The translations under genes and the position numbers were made by a program. Source: Ligustrum vulgare (taxonomy: Eukaryota; Streptophyta; Magnoliopsida; Lamiales; Oleaceae). From it: a stretch of DNA of 64,000 nt. Location: contig OY743187.1 in assembly GCA_963555705.1 (NCBI GenBank), positions 11,484,133-11,548,132 of the forward strand, in the 5' to 3' direction. The notes below the pieces were generated by a model. That model ran no database searches and was not told the origin of the DNA. It worked only from the letters and a program-made list of their open reading frames with translations. This document shows, in pieces, positions 10,188-19,958 of this stretch (the first letter of the stretch is position 1; each line of letters starts with the position of its first letter).

Positions 10188-11166
10188 AAATTTATAGGGT
10201 AATTGGCGCAATTGGTCCCTACCTTTCAGACTTTTTACAAAATTCGTCCCAACGTTTGATTTTTTGACAAGTTTACCCTTACCTTCACCATTTTTTGTTA
10301 AAAGCATCATTGCCACTAACTTTCTAACTCCATCCAAAAGTTCGTTAGTTGATCCAAAAATCACCTATTCACTCTTTTAATGAAGGACAAACAAGGCATT
10401 TTCTATTACCTAATTTAAAATGATTATTAAAAGAAAAGAAAAAGAAAAAGAAAAAAATTAGAAAGATTTGGCAATGTTCATCTTCTCCCTCACTCCATTC
10501 TCACATGTTCAATGCAAATAGCAAACAATATTTTTAACCTTGGTCAAATGAAAAAAAGAAGGAAAGAAACCAATTCTTATCCCAAAGTAATTGGAGTCGA
10601 ATAAATGAATCTTTCTCACTTCAATTTGTCGCCATATCTACTGATGAATCCTCTTTGTACCAATGCACAACATCGTCTTGCGCTGCAACAATTGTTTTGT
10701 CATACAAGGCAAGTGGTCAAAGTTTTGGGGGAAGATGGAGTAAGGGTAGACAACATGGTTCTTCCCGGCCACCCATTTAGTACTATTGTCTACTTTTCGC
10801 AGCCCAGGGGATGTACGTGCTTGTTAGAGCATCTTCAAGGGTTTGGACCAAATTTGGTTCGGACTTTGTCCCAAATTTGGTCCGAACCCTTTTTCTTCTC
10901 CAACAGTTTATCCCAAGGATTTTTTATTTATTTTTCTTATTATTATTTCTAATTCTATAAATTAACATATGTATTTATTATCTATTTAATTGGTTTAATT
11001 TTATTTTTAATTAGTAGTTAAAGATTTTGAAGTGCCTAAAAAAATGTCAATATTGTGGACGTAAAAAATTAAATTATTAAAATATTCATCTCGAACAAGT
11101 ACATTGAAGGCTTGTCTTCGAAAACAAATGAAGACATGCTTCGAAAGCATACACCACATCGAAAAA

Positions 11167-11385
11167 TTAAAAAACATCATCTTGATTTTGAGAATTAGCA
11201 AATTGCTCCCACAAATGCTCAATTAAGACATCTCGAAGCGCATAGTGGGCAGAGACATTCTTGATTTGTTTGTGACGAGTAAGAAAATTTTGAAAACGAA
11301 CATTTTCATCCAGAACCATCTCAACCATTCTTGATTTGTCGATGGACATGCTTTGGTCTCGAATTGAAAACGAGTATAACACCAA
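11167..11385 (-). pseudogene. PIF/Harbinger transposase C-terminal remnant
   Basis: Seventy-two codons ending in a segment like H-K-Q-I-K-N-V-S-A-H-Y-A-L-R-D-V-L-I-E-H-L-W-E. This matches the typical tail of plant Harbinger/ALP1-like nucleases, where the protein ends 'IRNR..H..L..DLVEHLW'. The DDE catalytic domain itself is not present nearby. Only about 60 residues of a protein normally over 350 residues long remain. Confidence 0.6.
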
Positions 11386-11447
11386 TCTCCCAGAATCTGT
11401 TACGGGACAAAAATTAACAATAACAAAAACAATAATAATTAAAATAC

Positions 11448-11492
11448 AAAAAAAAAAAAAAAAAAAAAAACAACAACAACAACAACAACAAC

Positions 11493-11522
<30 letters not shown>
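11448..11522. repeat. compound microsatellite A(n)-(CAA)n-(TAA)n
   Basis: A run of about 20 A is followed by about seven CAA and about eight TAA repeats, inside the PIF/Harbinger-like element. Confidence 0.95.
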
Positions 11523-11524
<2 letters not shown>

Positions 11525-12232
11525 TTGATTAATTAAATAGATAAATGAGGTTAATGAAAAAAAAATGGCATTTTTGTAATAAAAGTTTTATCCCAAATTT
11601 GTGATAAATGAATAGTGTTATCCCAAATTTGGGATAACACTATTTGGGATAACACTATTCATTTATCACAAATTTGGGATATGAAAAGGGGTGTGATTGG
11701 AGATGAAAAATCCCAAATTTGGGATAAAATTCCAAATTTGGGGTGCCTTGAAGATGGTCTTCGACAAGTCTAATCTTATCGTGTCTAATATTATGTATTC
11801 AAAGAGTAGATTGGGAACCAAGAAGAATTGTGCCTTCATAGTTTTATGAAAAAGAATATCTAAAAAATTATTTACCTTATCTAAAAATAAAGTTATACAA
11901 CCAGCAGAAGCAATGTTAAAAGCAATTGGGAGGGTGGGAATGAAGTGGGGGAGAAGATGAACAATTTCAATTTTTTTTGTTTTTTTTTTTGTTTTTCTTT
12001 TACATCATTTTAAATTAGATAATATGAAATGACTTATTTGTCCTTAATTAAAATAGTCAATTAATAATTTTTGGGTCAACTAACGAATTTTTGGATGGAA
12101 TTAAATGATAATAACGTTTTTAGCAAAAAATGGTGCATGTAAAAGTAAATTCACCAAAAAATAAACGTTTGGACGAATTTCGCAAGAAGTGTGAAAGGTA
12201 TGGACTAATTGCGCCAATTACCCAAATTTATA

Positions 12233-13462
12233 AATTACAAATTTACCTAAATATTTTTTTAATCATTCAAATATCTCAAAATCACTTTTCAACCATATTT
12301 TTTTATCTCAAAAATATGGTAAACAACACAAATGGTCCCCAACCTTTGACTTCTTGCGAAAATAGTTCCCAATGTTTAGATTTTGACATTTATACCCTAA
12401 AATCACCAAACGTTGACAATGGCCCCTAGGGTCAGATTCTGTTAGTTCCCACCGTTAAAAAAGTGTAAATAGAAATTGTCACTAACGTTTGAGTTTCTTA
12501 CGATAATAGTCCCTAAAATATTAAGTTAATGTTTGGTGTATTTAGTTTGTAACTTACAAACATTTGACGTATTTAGTCCCTAACATATTAAGTCCATGTT
12601 TGAAATCAGTTATTTCAAATAATGTGGTTTGTAATTATAATTTTTTGAAGAATTTATGATTAAAAACTAAGATTTTTTTTTGGATTTGTGTGTAAATTAT
12701 TTTATTGATAGAATGTGTTGCTGAAAACGAGTTTCGAAAAAATAATTAACTTTCTTATTAAATTTAGCTAGCATTTTAACTAATGACATGACAATTTTAA
12801 GTTGAAAATGTTTGAAATTATCTAATGGTGTTGTCCATCCCCCACCCCATCCTCTATTTGTTCTTTTTTCTTTTTTCTTCTTAAATTTCTTATCGGTCAA
12901 ATAAATATTTTTTTATTAATTTCATATTAAATGATTTAATGAAATCTTAAAAATGAGTACCATATTAATACATAAATTTTCCTATTTTAAAAATAAATAT
13001 TTAAGATATTCTTTGACTTAATTAGAAATTAAAACATCCATTGTGACAATAATGTATGTGTTAACTTTAACATGTACATGTATCATTTACCTGTGTGGCT
13101 AACTAAGTTTAACACATTCAATGCGGATGATCTAAGTAATAGTTTGAGCACCGTTATAATAATTTTTTAAAAAATGTATTTTAAAATAATGATTTTTAAG
13201 TAAATTTGTGGTTAAAAATTAAATAAATATTTTGTTTTACGTATAAATTATTTTGTTTGAGAATATGTGGAAGACATGAAAACATATTAAAATTAAATTG
13301 AGCTCAAATAAGGCTAAATTTGATTACTGGGACCTTATTTCACAAATAAAATACTATGGACCTGCTCGACAGCTACATACAATTTATAAATAGAATTTTG
13401 TTATTTTTGAAGTAAAATATATCTTTGAAAAGTATTTTTAAAAATTGTGTATAACTAAAAAG
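12233..13462. other. degenerate transposon-like DNA, no gene
   Basis: At 12310-12560 there are transposon-end phrases ('aatggtccccaacctttgac', 'tagtccctaa') of the kind found in degenerate MULE or LTR ends. The rest is AT-rich. The short open frames here show no protein-like composition. Confidence 0.5.
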
Positions 13463-13915
13463 TTATGGAGAACAGGAGGATGACATACAGGAGCAAGCGG
13501 TAGCATTTTTGGACGATTGGGAGCGGAAGAAATAATTCGAGGGGCGTTTCCAACTTCAAATGGTCATAACTTTTGCATACGATATCCGTTTTGGGCCCAT
13601 AAGTACTTTTCGAAAAGGTCTCGACGATCCGGACTGGAATCACTGCTTTTCCATGACATATACTGGATTTTGACCGTTTGAGGACGTTTACTGTGTTAAA
13701 ACTACCATTTTCTTTATTTATTTTCGTTATTTTATTGTTTTGTGGGTTAGGCCCACTCCTATGGCGGGCTTAGGGTCCATTAGGTTATTATTTAAGTCCT
13801 TCGTGTCGCATTGTAGGGTTTTGGTTGATTTCGAATAACAGAAACATTCTCTTTCGAGTTGCAATCCGTGTTTGTTGATTTCTTAACAATTTCATAGGTG
13901 CGACCTACATCAGTT

Positions 13916-13927
13916 TGGTATCAGAGC
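13916..13927 (+). other. primer-binding site of the gypsy element
   Basis: TGGTATCAGAGC, complementary to initiator tRNA-Met, 3 nt after the 5'LTR end. Confidence 0.85.
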
Positions 13928-13966
13928 GTTCAGGTAACGTGGTGATTCTTCTTTCATGACAGAAGA

Positions 13967-15700
13967 ATGGTTCGTGGGAGAGGACATGGGCGTGGACGAG
14001 TGGCTACGCAGAGGCAGGATGCCTTAGCCACACTGCAACAACAGATGCAGGTGATGACCGAACAAATGGTTGGTTTGATGGCCCTTGCAGGGCAGTTTCA
14101 GGATCGAGCCGAGCATGGACAAGGGGACGGTAGGGAATAGGTGCGGCATCCGCGTGGTGATGTTCATGCAGCAAGCGACGCAGGATCTGATGTGGTGACC
14201 GAATCTGGAGAAGAAGAGGGCGGAGACCACTTTCCTGACTTACCGCCGTTCATTCCCCCTCATCCTAGGCAGCGGCGGAAAGGTGTAGGAGAGGGTTCTC
14301 GTGGTTGGGAGTCAGGATTCAGGGTTGATATTCCTGAATTTAATGGTGGATTGGAGGCTGAGGAACTTTTGGATTGGTTGTGCGCAGTCGATGAAATCTT
14401 TGAATTCAAGGAGGTACCGGAGCATGAGAGGATCTCGTTGGTGGCCACCCGTTTTCGTGGCCGGGCGACTGCTTGGTGGCAGCAGGTGAAAGCCAGTCGT
14501 GAGCGGAGGGGTAAATCGAAAATCTGTGAATGGAGTAAGTTGAAGAAGCATATCAAGGAAGCTTTCCTCCCCTTTAATTATGCTCGTTCTTTATATCAGC
14601 GCCTACAGAATTTGAGGCAGGGTCCCTGGAATATAGATGCTTATGCGACGGAGTTCTTCCAACTAATCACGCGCAATGATCTAGATGAGTCTGAGGATCA
14701 ATTGGTGGCCAGATTTATTGGGGGTTTGCGTTTACCCTTCCAGGACACGCTCAATATGTTTGCCCCCGTCTCCGTGTCAGAAGCTCATCAAAGGGCGCTG
14801 CAAATAGAGAAGCAGATGGTTCGCCGTATGAATTAGGGAAATTCTCCCAACGACAATAGTGGAGGGAGGGGGCAACCTGCGTCCTCGCTTTCACAACCTA
14901 CAGCGAATAATCCTTCGTTTGGGGGTCGTGGTGTTTCATCCAACAATTCTGGGGGCAGCGCTGGGTGTGGAAGTGGGGGTTTGAGGTGTTATGGTTGTAA
15001 TGGGTTGGGGCATAGGCAGGCCGAGTGTCCAACGGCTGCACGAGGGCGAGGTCGTCCAGGCTTGCTGTTGGGAGAGGTTGAATTTGAGGTTGTGAATAAT
15101 GGTGAAACAGTACCTATTCCAGAAATTGTGCTGGAAGGTGATACCGGTCCGTTATTGGTTGTGAGGCGGTCATGTCTCTCACCAAAGGGGGTTGCTGAGG
15201 ACTGGCAGCTCAACAACATCTTCCAGTCGACTTGTACTGTTGGGGGACGAGTATGCAGATTTATTATTGACGGGGGAAGCTGTGAGAATGTTATATCGGC
15301 AGATGCTGTGGCTAAATTGGGATTAACACAGGAGGCGCACCCGCATCCATATACATTGGCTTGGCTTAAGCGAGGGACGGATATAACGGTAAGTCATCGT
15401 GTGCTCGTGACGCTGTCCATTAGTTCTATTTATAAAGATAGTGTCTGGTGTGATGTTATCCCGATGGACGCATGTCACATATTATTGGGGCGACTGTGGC
15501 AGTTTGACAGAGGGGTTATGCATGATGGACGAGCCAACACTTACAGTTTTATGTACCACGGAACGAAGGTGGTTTTACTACCCACGAAGGAGACACCATC
15601 TTCTCCTTCTACTGGGGCTAGTAATCACCTTCTAACGCGGTTTTGGTTGATTTCGAATAACAGAAACATTCTCTTTCGAGTTGCAATCCGTGTTTGTTGA
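13967..15700 (+). pseudogene. Ty3/gypsy gag-protease polyprotein, truncated
   Basis: From the ATG at 13967 one frame continues to 15700 with two in-frame TAG codons (14138 and 14834). It begins with an Arg/Gly-rich stretch and a coiled coil. A retrotransposon gag domain follows (about 14290-14830, with R-A-T-A-W-W-Q-Q-V), then a CCHC zinc knuckle C-Y-G-C-N-G-L-G-H-R-Q-A-E-C (about 14984-15025), then a protease with I-I-D-G-G-S (D-G-G where D-[ST]-G is usual, as in many plant gypsy elements) and H-I-L-L-G-R-L-W. The last codons are already LTR sequence. No RT or integrase follows. Confidence 0.85.
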
Positions 15701-15739
15701 TTTCTTGACAATTTCGTAGGTGCGACCTACATCAAAAAG

Positions 15740-16109
15740 TGATTCGAAAAATTATATTATTCATAAATTAGTTTATAAATTATTTAAATAACACAATGTA
15801 TAACAAAGAAACAACCTTGAAAAGTTACACTACAACAATATTATATAATGAAGCATTAAGAGCGTCGAAAAGATTATAGCATTGAAATCTCGATTCTCTT
15901 TGGAAAACAAAAAACCCAATAAACAGGTGAACGAAACCAAACAAACGTTCAGATTTGATATATAGCATAATTGATCGCACGAGAAATTGTGTGTTCATGC
16001 ATTAAAATAACTAAATTAACAGTGATAACACTACGCAAAAAATTAAGAAAATAATAATATAGGAAAAACCCAATTACAAATTACAGAAAAAAGTTCAAAA
16101 GAACCATTT
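15740..16109. other. AT-rich spacer, no gene
   Basis: Separates the gypsy element from the first SEC15 remnant. The missing N-terminal coding part of SEC15 is not here. Confidence 0.5.
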
Positions 16110-16454
16110 TTGAAACTCGAACAGCTTCTTTAATCTTATTCAATTGAGAAGAATGTTATGGGAGCCATTATAATGTCAAAGAACTGTGTTCAAGTATTAG
16201 ATTTGTGCGTGAAGTGTAATACTCACATTTCTGAAGGTCGTTTTTATGGCTTTAAAAGTCGTTGATCTAATCGAGAAAAATTATTTGCATAATATTCCTG
16301 TCAAGACACTCAAGTTTCTAGTAGAGAAGAGAATGCCTTTGATCAAAATGCACATTGAGAAGAGGGTTTGCAGTGAAGTTAATGAATGGCTGGTTCACAT
16401 AAGGAGCGCTGCAAAGGACATTAGGCAAACTACTATAGGATATATTCCGTATCT
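16110..16454 (+). pseudogene. SEC15 pseudogene segment A
   Basis: Covers about residues 120-240 of the parent, ending at 'HIRSAAKDIRQTTIGY' where the first insertion begins. It contains an early in-frame TAA and a +1 shift at the FY/ALK boundary (about 16244). Confidence 0.85.
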
Positions 16455-16760
16455 TGTCACAGACTTGGGGATTTCAAGCTCCGTGTGACACTTAGCTCCT
16501 CAATCCTCCTGTCGAATATTAGCTAAATCAGCCTTGCTCCTTAACCAAGCACTCTCCAAGTGCTTGCAAACAAATAACAAAGGAAAGTCAGCAAACTATA
16601 TTAGAGAGAAATACACTATTTGTATTAAAACTCTCCAATATTAAAACATTTGACCAACACTTGGGACTCTCTTCCACAAGTGCTTTATACAAGCTCTCAA
16701 ACTCTCTCTATAACCTAACCACTCCAAATCCTTGGATGATTACAAATGAGGACCCCTTCC

Positions 16761-16770
16761 CTATTTATAC
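16761..16770 (-). promoter_or_regulatory. TATA box of the HSE-rich LTR
   Basis: Minus strand GTATAAATAG followed by GGAAGGGGTCC, 140-270 bp downstream of the heat-shock-element cluster. Confidence 0.55.
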
Positions 16771-16905
16771 TACCACCAATCTATCTTCTAGATTATTCTA
16801 CAACAATATCGTATCATCTAGATAATTCTAAACATATCTATATAAATATCTATACAAATATTTATCATGAAATATCTAGATTATTCCTACTTCTACATAC
16901 TTGTA

Positions 16906-16918
16906 GAACATTCTAGAA
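16906..16918. promoter_or_regulatory. heat-shock element, three units
   Basis: GAACATTCTAGAA fits GAAnnTTCnnGAA exactly. Confidence 0.7.
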
Positions 16919-16948
16919 ATCCCTTTTCTTTGAGAATTATCTTCAACC

Positions 16949-16961
16949 TTCTAGAAGGTTC
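16949..16961. promoter_or_regulatory. heat-shock element, three units
   Basis: TTCTAGAAGGTTC fits TTCnnGAAnnTTC exactly. Confidence 0.7.
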
Positions 16962-17019
16962 CTTCAAATCCCTTCCATGAAGTCTTCCAAATCTAGCCAG
17001 TTCCACCATATCAGCAATC

Positions 17020-17037
17020 TTCTAGAACCTTCTAGAA
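17020..17037. promoter_or_regulatory. heat-shock element, four units
   Basis: TTCTAGAACCTTCTAGAA is four perfectly spaced alternating TTC/GAA units, the optimal trimeric HSF-binding arrangement plus one. Confidence 0.75.
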
Positions 17038-17144
17038 ACCTCAATTGCGTATCTTTCATAAAATTGGTAGTCCGCCCTTTTCGTGCATCCTCAAGCGCCC
17101 GTCTTGGAAAATTAACATATTTCTTCTATGGATCATATGTGGGG

Positions 17145-19610
17145 TGTAGCGATCAAGAATTTTTACGCAATTTAATAATTATTTCAAGTTTCGAAAACCG
17201 TGTCGCTGCGATCTCACCCATTTTTACGTTAACGTCACGACGCGTTAGTCTAGCCAAGTCGAGAAAAGTAAAGTCAATTCGGTTTTAAATTTAATTCCGA
17301 ATTTCTAAAATTTTATTATTTTAATTATTTATTTTAATTATTATTTTCAAAATCATTTTAAATCTCAAATTACGTCAAGTTCATTTTATCAATTTCATTC
17401 TCCCGACCCAGTTGATTTCGCGTGCGAATTTACCTCGAACTACGTGCATTGCTTGCCTAGATTTTTGCACCACAAACCCCCCATCCATCACATCAATCCA
17501 ATATTACACCATACCTATCAACCTCTCTTATACACTACACAATCCAACCATCACCAGCCCCACCAGCCTCACTCTGATTGTTTCCAGCATTCACCTCAGC
17601 AAGCTTCAAACTCTTCCCTCAGCCCCATTTCAGCCTCCCCCAAAGCCAGGTAACGTTTTCTTCCTCCTTCATCACCATTTTCCAGCATACACCTAGAACC
17701 ACCATCATCATCATCACCACGGCATCTCCACCACCGTGCAGCCAAGACAAACCCCCTGCAACACCGTCACCAACTCAACCAAAACCCATCACCACCTACA
17801 TCAAACCCATCACCACCTACATCAATCTCCATCACCACTGCCTTTCACCGGCATCATCATCGCCACCCATAAACCGCAACCAACCTGCAGCAAACTTCCA
17901 CCATCATCACCGCCACCTCCTTCATCCCCAACACAACCAGCCACCGTCATCACCAATCTCAAAACTGCCACAAGCTCAGCCAACCTCCACTGACCGTAAC
18001 ACCACCGCACAGCCAACCACCCCCACTTCCCAACCTCGAACCCCATCAACCAGCCCCAAAATAAAACTAAAAACCCCATTATAGACGAACCCCAGTTACT
18101 TACCTCGACCGCCGACTGCCTTGACCGGTCTTTACCCCGAAAATCGCGATTTAAGCCAGGTCGCGCCCCCAAATCAGCCCAGAAACTAGCCTATTTGCAC
18201 CTTCACCGCTTGTCACACTCGGCGCCGGTGCTGCGCCGGCGAAATCCCAGCTTTGGCACCGGCAGTGTCGCCGCTCCTCCGCTCTCTCGCCTTTCTCTCT
18301 CTCGGTCGAGTTTCAGATCGCGGATAGAGAGAGAGGATAGATATGGTTTTATTAAATATTTTAACTTCCAGAATTTGCACTTTAGTCCCTGGGTTCCAAA
18401 ATTATTTCGAAATCAATCCCTGTAGTTTTAAAACTTATATTTCAGCCCATTTAGTTTTAAATGAGTTTAATCAGCCCTTCATTTTTAAATCTATTATTTC
18501 AGCCCTATTGTTTAATATTCGTTTTGAGTTTTCAACTCAATTTTTGAAAATTTACATTTTAGTCCCTCAACTTTCAAAGTATTCATTTTAGTCCCTCAAC
18601 TTTCAAATTATTCATTTTAGTCCCTCAACTTTCAAAATATTCATTTTAGTCCTCCAACTTCCAAAAACATCAATTTCAGTCCTCAAATTGTAAATTATTA
18701 TTTTTAAACTATAAATTTCAAAAGACTAATTCGACTTAATCTGCTAATTGGCTAGACGAGGCGTACGGAGAATTAAAGAATTGAAGTCGTTTCCCGCTCA
18801 ACTTTGCACTCGTCAAGGTTAAGGTAGACTCGCCCCTATTAATTGATTTAAATTATGATTGCATGTGAATGTGTATGTTATGTGACTTGTGAAAGGTCAT
18901 TTTTATGAAAACGAGCCTGTATTCCCTCGTCAGGAATAATGATGATATGAGTATGATATGAGTATGCGGGAAAGATTGGGAAAAGGCCCCTTGAGGGAGC
19001 CCAATCCGCTACAAGAAATGATGATGTTATGCATAACATACGTGCCTTATGTGCACGAGACGAGTAGAGCAACCCACACCCTATGATTTCTAAAGAGCCT
19101 ATGATTTTTAAAAAGAAGCCAAGTGCTTTAATGCACAAGAAGAGCAACCCACACCCTATGATTTCTAAAGAGCCTGTATTTATGTGTTCAATTATATTGT
19201 AGATTAATTAATTGGCGATGAGTCTACTGAATATTTCTATGAAATGCTCATGTCTATTTTCAACAACATTTGCAGATTTCGGAGAGGGTGGAAAGTGATG
19301 GATGATTGTGGCAATAATCGTTAAAGGGTTGAAAGTCTTACTTTAATGATTTCCGTATTTCCAACAATGGGAAAATTTTGAGAATTTCAGTTATTCGAGA
19401 AATTATGACTTTGTCAATTGCTTTACAATATTAATGGCTCGATTATTATTTCGAATTGTTTCATAAATGTTTTCAATTTTATCGACCATTACAGTTTATT
19501 TAATGTTGCCAAAAATAAATTTCAATTATTTCTTCCGCTAAAATATTATTTTAAAAGTTAGATCAGACAATGACGTGGTGAACCGAGTAATTAGAACTCG
19601 GGGCGCTACA
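17145..19610. mobile_element. 2.47-kb solo LTR with perfect 5-bp TSD
   Basis: Begins TGTAGCG and ends CGCTACA, with TGGGG on both sides (17140-17144 and 19611-19615). It contains no primer-binding site or genes. Inside are a CCA/CAC-rich low-complexity stretch (about 17490-18080) and about four copies of a 33-bp tandem repeat around 'tttagtccctcaactttcaa' (about 18550-18665). The large size and GC-box termini are typical of Ty3/gypsy LTRs. It is inserted inside the HSE-rich LTR. Confidence 0.9.
18553..18665 (+). repeat. 33-bp tandem repeat inside solo LTR
   Basis: Three to four near-identical units around 'tttagtccctcaactttcaa' plus 'attcatt'. Confidence 0.85.
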
Positions 19611-19622
19611 TGGGGCGTGACA

Positions 19623-19958
19623 GTCTGCTCGTCGAGGGACGAGGACGTGCTCTCTCGTCAAAGGAAAGCAGAGGAACAAAGTTGTTTGTGTTTAGGCGAT
19701 TTCACTTACACCTTGAATGTTGAAGAAATTGATGAAAAGTCTGTCCTAAAATTTGCTCTCACGCCTGTCTTGGGATCCTGGATCAATTTCTTGATTATTA
19801 TTACAAAAATCGGTTTCTCTAGCTGACTTCAGATTTGCAAATATCCACCCTCTAGTCATTTCTTGAATCCCACCAAACCTTTTGGGCTCATATTGCAGGT
19901 TATTTTATTGTTGAAGATCGGGTTTTAAGAACCATTGGCGGGATGCTTTCACCGAACC
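19623..19958 (+). pseudogene. SEC15 pseudogene segment B
   Basis: Resumes right after the first insertion with R-D-E-D-V-L-S-R-Q-R-K-A-E-E-Q and runs to G-G-M-L-S-P-N. It has a roughly ten-codon deletion after L-T-P and two TAG codons. Confidence 0.85.

Larger units (their letters stand above)
10827..11759. mobile_element. PIF/Harbinger-like element nested in the MULE
   Basis: Starts GAGCATCTTCAAGG and ends with the inverted CCTTGAAGATGGTC. The left flank is TTA; the right flank is TTC, so the 3-bp TSD is imperfect. Near the right end the phrase 'atcccaaatttgggat' and its neighbours form strong palindromes (11580-11740). It contains a transposase C-terminus remnant (11167-11385). Confidence 0.7.
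10197..12223. mobile_element. non-autonomous Mutator-like element (MULE) with long TIRs
   Basis: The two ends are inverted copies of about 250 bp (10197 to about 10440 and about 11985 to 12223), starting GGGTAATTGGCGCAATT. A perfect 9-bp target-site duplication, AAATTTATA, flanks the element (10188-10196 and 12224-12232), which is diagnostic for the Mutator superfamily. The interior carries no MuDR-type transposase. It holds a nested PIF/Harbinger-like element and about 400 bp of unidentified sequence (10440-10826) with a 115-codon open frame that I do not recognise. Confidence 0.9.
13463..15734 (+). mobile_element. internally deleted Ty3/gypsy retrotransposon
   Basis: A 5'LTR (about 13463-13912) is followed by a tRNA-Met primer-binding site (13916-13927), a gag-protease frame, and then the last ~95 bp of the 3'LTR (about 15640-15734). 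The two LTR ends share almost all bases from 'ttttggttgatttcgaata' to 'gacctacatca', so the element has lost RT, RNase H, integrase and most of the 3'LTR. A possible 5-bp TSD, AAAAG, flanks it (13458-13462 and 15735-15739). The 5' end would then begin TTATGG rather than TG, so the left boundary is uncertain. Confidence 0.8.
16455..19622 (-). mobile_element. solo LTR with clustered heat-shock elements, interrupted by another solo LTR
   Basis: Inverted termini TGTCAC (16455) and GTGACA (19622) bound about 700 bp of LTR-like sequence once the nested 2.47-kb solo LTR is removed. On the minus strand it has a TATA box (GTATAAATAG, 16761-16770). Upstream of that, at 16780-17040, is a dense cluster of TTCTAGAA words that make perfect heat-shock elements. 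No internal retrotransposon genes are present. I could not confirm a target-site duplication. Organisation resembles heat-activated copia LTRs such as ONSEN, but I cannot show homology. Confidence 0.6.

Noticed and set aside
10605..10952. 115-codon plus-strand frame inside the MULE
   Set aside because: No recognisable domain; its second half overlaps the end of the nested PIF/Harbinger element and low-complexity DNA.
14024..15219. Minus-strand open frames over the gypsy gag and protease region
   Set aside because: They are antisense shadows of the gag-protease frame, which has the zinc knuckle and gag motifs.
15829..15850. CACTACAACAA as a CACTA transposon terminus
   Set aside because: No inverted partner or 3-bp TSD could be found.
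17412..18172. Pro/His/Thr-rich frames on the plus strand and a Gly/Trp-rich frame on the minus strand
   Set aside because: They come from a CCA/CAC-rich low-complexity part of a solo LTR and have no start context or domain.
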